Assembly (NCBI RefSeq): GCF_014193285.1 | Contig: NZ_JACHZE010000007.1 | Coordinates: 124,001-188,000 of the forward strand | Reading direction: 5' to 3' | From: Atlantibacter sp. RC6 | GTDB taxonomy: Bacteria > Pseudomonadota > Gammaproteobacteria > Enterobacterales > Enterobacteriaceae | DNA length: 64,000 nt | Part shown: in pieces, positions 61,661 to 64,000 of the stretch | How the letters are laid out: each line of letters begins with the position of its first letter | How positions within the stretch are numbered: position 1 is the stretch's first letter | Notes under the pieces: generated by a model | Told to the model about the DNA's origin: nothing | The model's database searches: none | Seen by the model: the letters and a program-made list of their open reading frames with translations, nothing else | Translations under genes and position numbers: made by a program

Positions 61661-62971
61661 TTAGCTGATTTGCCGTACCGGCGCAGGATTTGCGATAAGC
61701 CGTTCCGGCAGCACGAAGGTAAAGGTGGTTCCCTTGCCTGGCTGGCTTTCGATTTCAAGGCGCGCATCGTGGTGGCTGAGGGCGTGCTTCACAATCGCCA
61801 GCCCCAGTCCGCTGCCGCCGGTCTGGCGGGAGCGGGCTTTATCCACCCGGTAAAAACGCTCGGTAAGACGCGGAATATGCTCCGCAGAAATTCCCGGCCC
61901 GTTGTCCTGTACCGAAAACTTTGCTCCCTGTGGAACACGTTGCCAGGTCACGGTAATCGCCGTGCCTTCCGGGGTGTGATTTACCGCGTTATATACCAGG
62001 TTGGAGATGGCGCTGCGCAGCTGTTCGTCATTACCCAGCACCTTTAGATTGCTGTCGACGTCAAACGTAAGCGTATGTTTTTTCTGGCTTAGGGTTTGCG
62101 CTTCGCGCTCCACCACCCGCAGCATCATCGGCACATCGATCTGCTCATTAAGCACCAGCGCCGGCGCGGCTTCGATTTTCGATAGCGTCAGCAGCTGTTT
62201 GACCAGCCCCTCCATGCGGTGGGTTTGCTCGCGCATAGTGTGGATGGCTTTCTCACGCAGCGGGCCTTCCAGCGGCTTGTCGTCCATCATCTCCAGGTAG
62301 CCCTGAAGCACCGTCAGCGGTGTACGCAATTCGTGACTGACGTTGGCAAAGAAATTACGCCGCGCGCCTTCCAGCTGGTGCATTTGTGTGACGTCGCGCG
62401 CCACCATCAGCAGTTGTTCCTCGCTGTAGGGCATTACACGGAATTCCAGATGACGCCCGTTATTCAGCACCAGATTCAGCGGACGGGTAAACTGCCGCGC
62501 CTTCAGCCAGTTGGTAAATTCGGGATAGCGCAACAGGTTAAGAATGTTTTGGCCGTTATCGTCCGGCCAGCGCAGCCCCAGCAACTGTTGGGCCAGGCCG
62601 TTACACCAGAAAATATTGCCCTCTTCGGTGGTAAGGATCACCGCATCCGGTAGCGATTCCGCGCCGCTGCGAAAGCGTTTGATCAGGTTGCCCAGCTCGC
62701 GGCGGCGCTTTTTATTACGTAGCTGCATTTGATGCAGGCCGTACAGCAGCGGGTCCCAACTCCCCCGTCCCGTCGGCGGCGTCATGCTGCGATCGACCCA
62801 GATCCACCAGGACAGGCGCATCAGATTCCAGAAATGCCACACCAGCAGGCCGGTGACCGCCAACAGCAAAAACCACGCCCAGTAACCAAAAATGGCCCCT
62901 AAAATCAGGGCCGGAATACAACACAGCACCAGCTCAAGGGCCAGCCTTTTCCATGACAGCCGTTCCAGCAC
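61661..62971 (-). CDS. phoR: Phosphate-responsive sensor histidine kinase PhoR
   Basis: The 436-residue protein (E. coli 431) has two N-terminal membrane helices (about 12-50), a charged linker, a PAS domain (about 97-195), HisKA with phospho-acceptor His213 in [12 protein letters not shown], and HATPase (about 310-430) with [13 protein letters not shown] and DNGPGI. With PhoU and PstSCAB it reports external phosphate and phosphorylates PhoB. It is 23 bases after phoB in the same operon. Confidence 0.98.
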   Translation of the reverse strand: MLERLSWKRLALELVLCCIPALILGAIFGYWAWFLLLAVTGLLVWHFWNLMRLSWWIWVDRSMTPPTGRGSWDPLLYGLHQMQLRNKKRRRELGNLIKRFRSGAESLPDAVILTTEEGNIFWCNGLAQQLLGLRWPDDNGQNILNLLRYPEFTNWLKARQFTRPLNLVLNNGRHLEFRVMPYSEEQLLMVARDVTQMHQLEGARRNFFANVSHELRTPLTVLQGYLEMMDDKPLEGPLREKAIHTMREQTHRMEGLVKQLLTLSKIEAAPALVLNEQIDVPMMLRVVEREAQTLSQKKHTLTFDVDSNLKVLGNDEQLRSAISNLVYNAVNHTPEGTAITVTWQRVPQGAKFSVQDNGPGISAEHIPRLTERFYRVDKARSRQTGGSGLGLAIVKHALSHHDARLEIESQPGKGTTFTFVLPERLIANPAPVRQIS

Positions 62972-62994
62972 GCGTCACTCTCCCGTTATCGTAA

Positions 62995-63684
62995 TTAAAA
63001 ACGACTTGAGAAGCGGTAGCCGGTGCCGCGAACCGTTTGCACCATCCGGTCGTGCCCGCTCAGCTCCAGCGCTTTACGCAGGCGGCGGATATGCACGTCC
63101 ACGGTTCGGTCTTCCACATAGACATTGGTGCCCCAGACATGATTCAGCAGCTGTTCGCGGCTGTAAACCCGTTCCGGGTGGGTCATAAAGAAGTGTAACA
63201 GTTTGAATTCGGTGGGGCCCATATCGAGGGGATTTTCGCCGGTCATCACGCGGTGGGAACTGGGATCGAGGCTCAGCCCCTGCATCTCAATCACCTCCTC
63301 CACCGCCATCGGAGAGATGCGGCGCATCACGGCTTTAATCCGCGCCACCAGCTCCTTCGGGGAGAACGGCTTGGTGATGTAATCATCCGCCCCGGTTTCC
63401 AGCCCGCGTACACGGTCTTCTTCTTCGCCGCGCGCGGTCAGCATCATCACCGGGATATCGCGGGTCAGCGCTTCGCGTTTCAGATGCTTGATAAACTGAA
63501 GCCCGGAGCCGCCCGGCAGCATCCAGTCCAGCAGGATAAGATCGGGCCAGGGTTCGTTAAGCTGATTCACCGCGCTGTCATAATCTTCCGCTTCAACCGG
63601 CTGGAAGCCATTTTGTTCGAGTACGAAGCACACCATCTCACGAATTGGCGCTTCATCTTCAACGACCAGGATACGTCTCGCCAT
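62995..63684 (-). CDS. phoB: Phosphate regulon response regulator PhoB
   Basis: The 229-residue OmpR-type regulator is the same length as in E. coli. The receiver domain has phospho-acceptor Asp53 in [11 protein letters not shown]; the winged-helix C-terminal domain has [28 protein letters not shown] at 63684 is the start; five extra in-frame codons upstream are ignored. The upstream Pho box implies autoregulation. Confidence 0.98.
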   Translation of the reverse strand: MARRILVVEDEAPIREMVCFVLEQNGFQPVEAEDYDSAVNQLNEPWPDLILLDWMLPGGSGLQFIKHLKREALTRDIPVMMLTARGEEEDRVRGLETGADDYITKPFSPKELVARIKAVMRRISPMAVEEVIEMQGLSLDPSSHRVMTGENPLDMGPTEFKLLHFFMTHPERVYSREQLLNHVWGTNVYVEDRTVDVHIRRLRKALELSGHDRMVQTVRGTGYRFSSRF

Positions 63685-63734
63685 GATTAGCCCTGTCAAA
63701 TTAAGTCGAATTTTCTGAATGCGGCGCCATTATG

Positions 63735-63763
63735 CGTCAGTTTTATGACAGATTTATGAAAAA
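63735..63763 (-). promoter_or_regulatory. Pho box of the phoBR promoter
   Basis: On the minus strand the segment contains CTGTCATAAAACTGACG, preceded by TTTTTCATAAAT. It thus carries tandem 11-base repeats close to the PhoB consensus CTGTCAT-A(T)A(T)A(T)-CTGTCA(C). It is located about 50 bases before the phoB start, as in E. coli. Confidence 0.85.
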
Positions 63764-63872
63764 GATGACGGTCTTATGACCCATCAGTTTGGTGTATAAA
63801 TCTGGCGTCAGGACAGTGAAGTATAAGGAGGGTTATAATCCCCCTTTCGCTTTTACGCCACAGGGAATGACG

Positions 63873-64000
63873 ATGCGCATCCTCCACACCTCAGACTGGC
63901 ACCTCGGTCAAAATTTTTATACTAAAAGCCGCGCCGCAGAGCATCAGGCCTTTCTGAGCTGGCTGCGCCAGACGGCGGCGGAGCAGCAGGTGGACGCCAT
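63873..64000 (+). CDS. sbcD: Exonuclease SbcD, N-terminal fragment cut by window edge
   Basis: The frame from ATG 63873 reads MRILHTSDWHLGQNFY and continues through KSRAAEHQAFLSWL to the window end. SDWHLG is the first metallophosphoesterase motif (Asp and His). SbcD is the nuclease subunit of the SbcCD hairpin endonuclease. It is divergent from phoB, as in E. coli. Only 42 codons are visible. Confidence 0.95.
   Translation, partial: MRILHTSDWHLGQNFYTKSRAAEHQAFLSWLRQTAAEQQVDA

Overview
This window is a chromosomal stretch of a member of the Enterobacteriaceae. The backbone genes have the same order, lengths and often near-identical motifs as the Escherichia coli bolA-cyo-thiI-secDF-phoB region. 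I cannot fix the genus from sequence alone; an Enterobacter, Kosakonia, Klebsiella or Raoultella-type genome would fit. No tRNA, rRNA, CRISPR array, insertion sequence, integrase or prophage gene is visible.

Left backbone (1-11537): partial bolA, yajG, ampG, the cytochrome bo3 oxidase operon cyoABCDE, yajR, yajQ, panE and yajL. In E. coli yajL is followed closely by thiI. Here about 21 kb of accessory DNA separates them (11538-32426). The first part is a DMSO-reductase-type molybdoenzyme operon (anchor, Fe-S and catalytic subunits, minus strand) with a divergent IclR-family regulator. The intergenic region between them carries an FNR-like box and a perfect palindrome. The second part is a complete Lap-type cell-surface adhesin system, all on the plus strand: an unrecognised 553-residue protein, a LapG-type periplasmic cysteine protease, a LapD-type inactive GGDEF/EAL receptor, a 112-residue small protein, a 1980-residue adhesin, and a LapE/LapB/LapC type I secretion system. 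The adhesin has an N-terminal retention module, a TAAG protease site, 948 codons of Asp-Ala/Asp-Ser dipeptide repeats and two 361-residue-spaced tandem modules. By analogy with the Pseudomonas system, high c-di-GMP would make LapD sequester LapG and keep the adhesin anchored. Low c-di-GMP would release LapG to clip the adhesin at TAAG.

Middle backbone (32427-50728): thiI, xseB, ispA, dxs, yajO, thiL, nusB, ribE, ribD, nrdR, yajI, tsx, an M24/creatinase-fold gene that sits where E. coli has yajD, then secF, secD, yajC, tgt and queA. pgpA, which follows thiL in E. coli, is absent: thiL and yajO converge with only 43 bases between them.

Right backbone (50933-64000): acpH, a 2-Cys peroxiredoxin with an OxyR-like palindrome upstream, a DUF3999/DUF2339 membrane protein pair, malZ, proY, brnQ, phoR, phoB with a Pho box, and the start of sbcD. 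The most interesting part is the Lap-type locus with its polyanionic Asp-Ala repeat adhesin and its two small unexplained partner genes.
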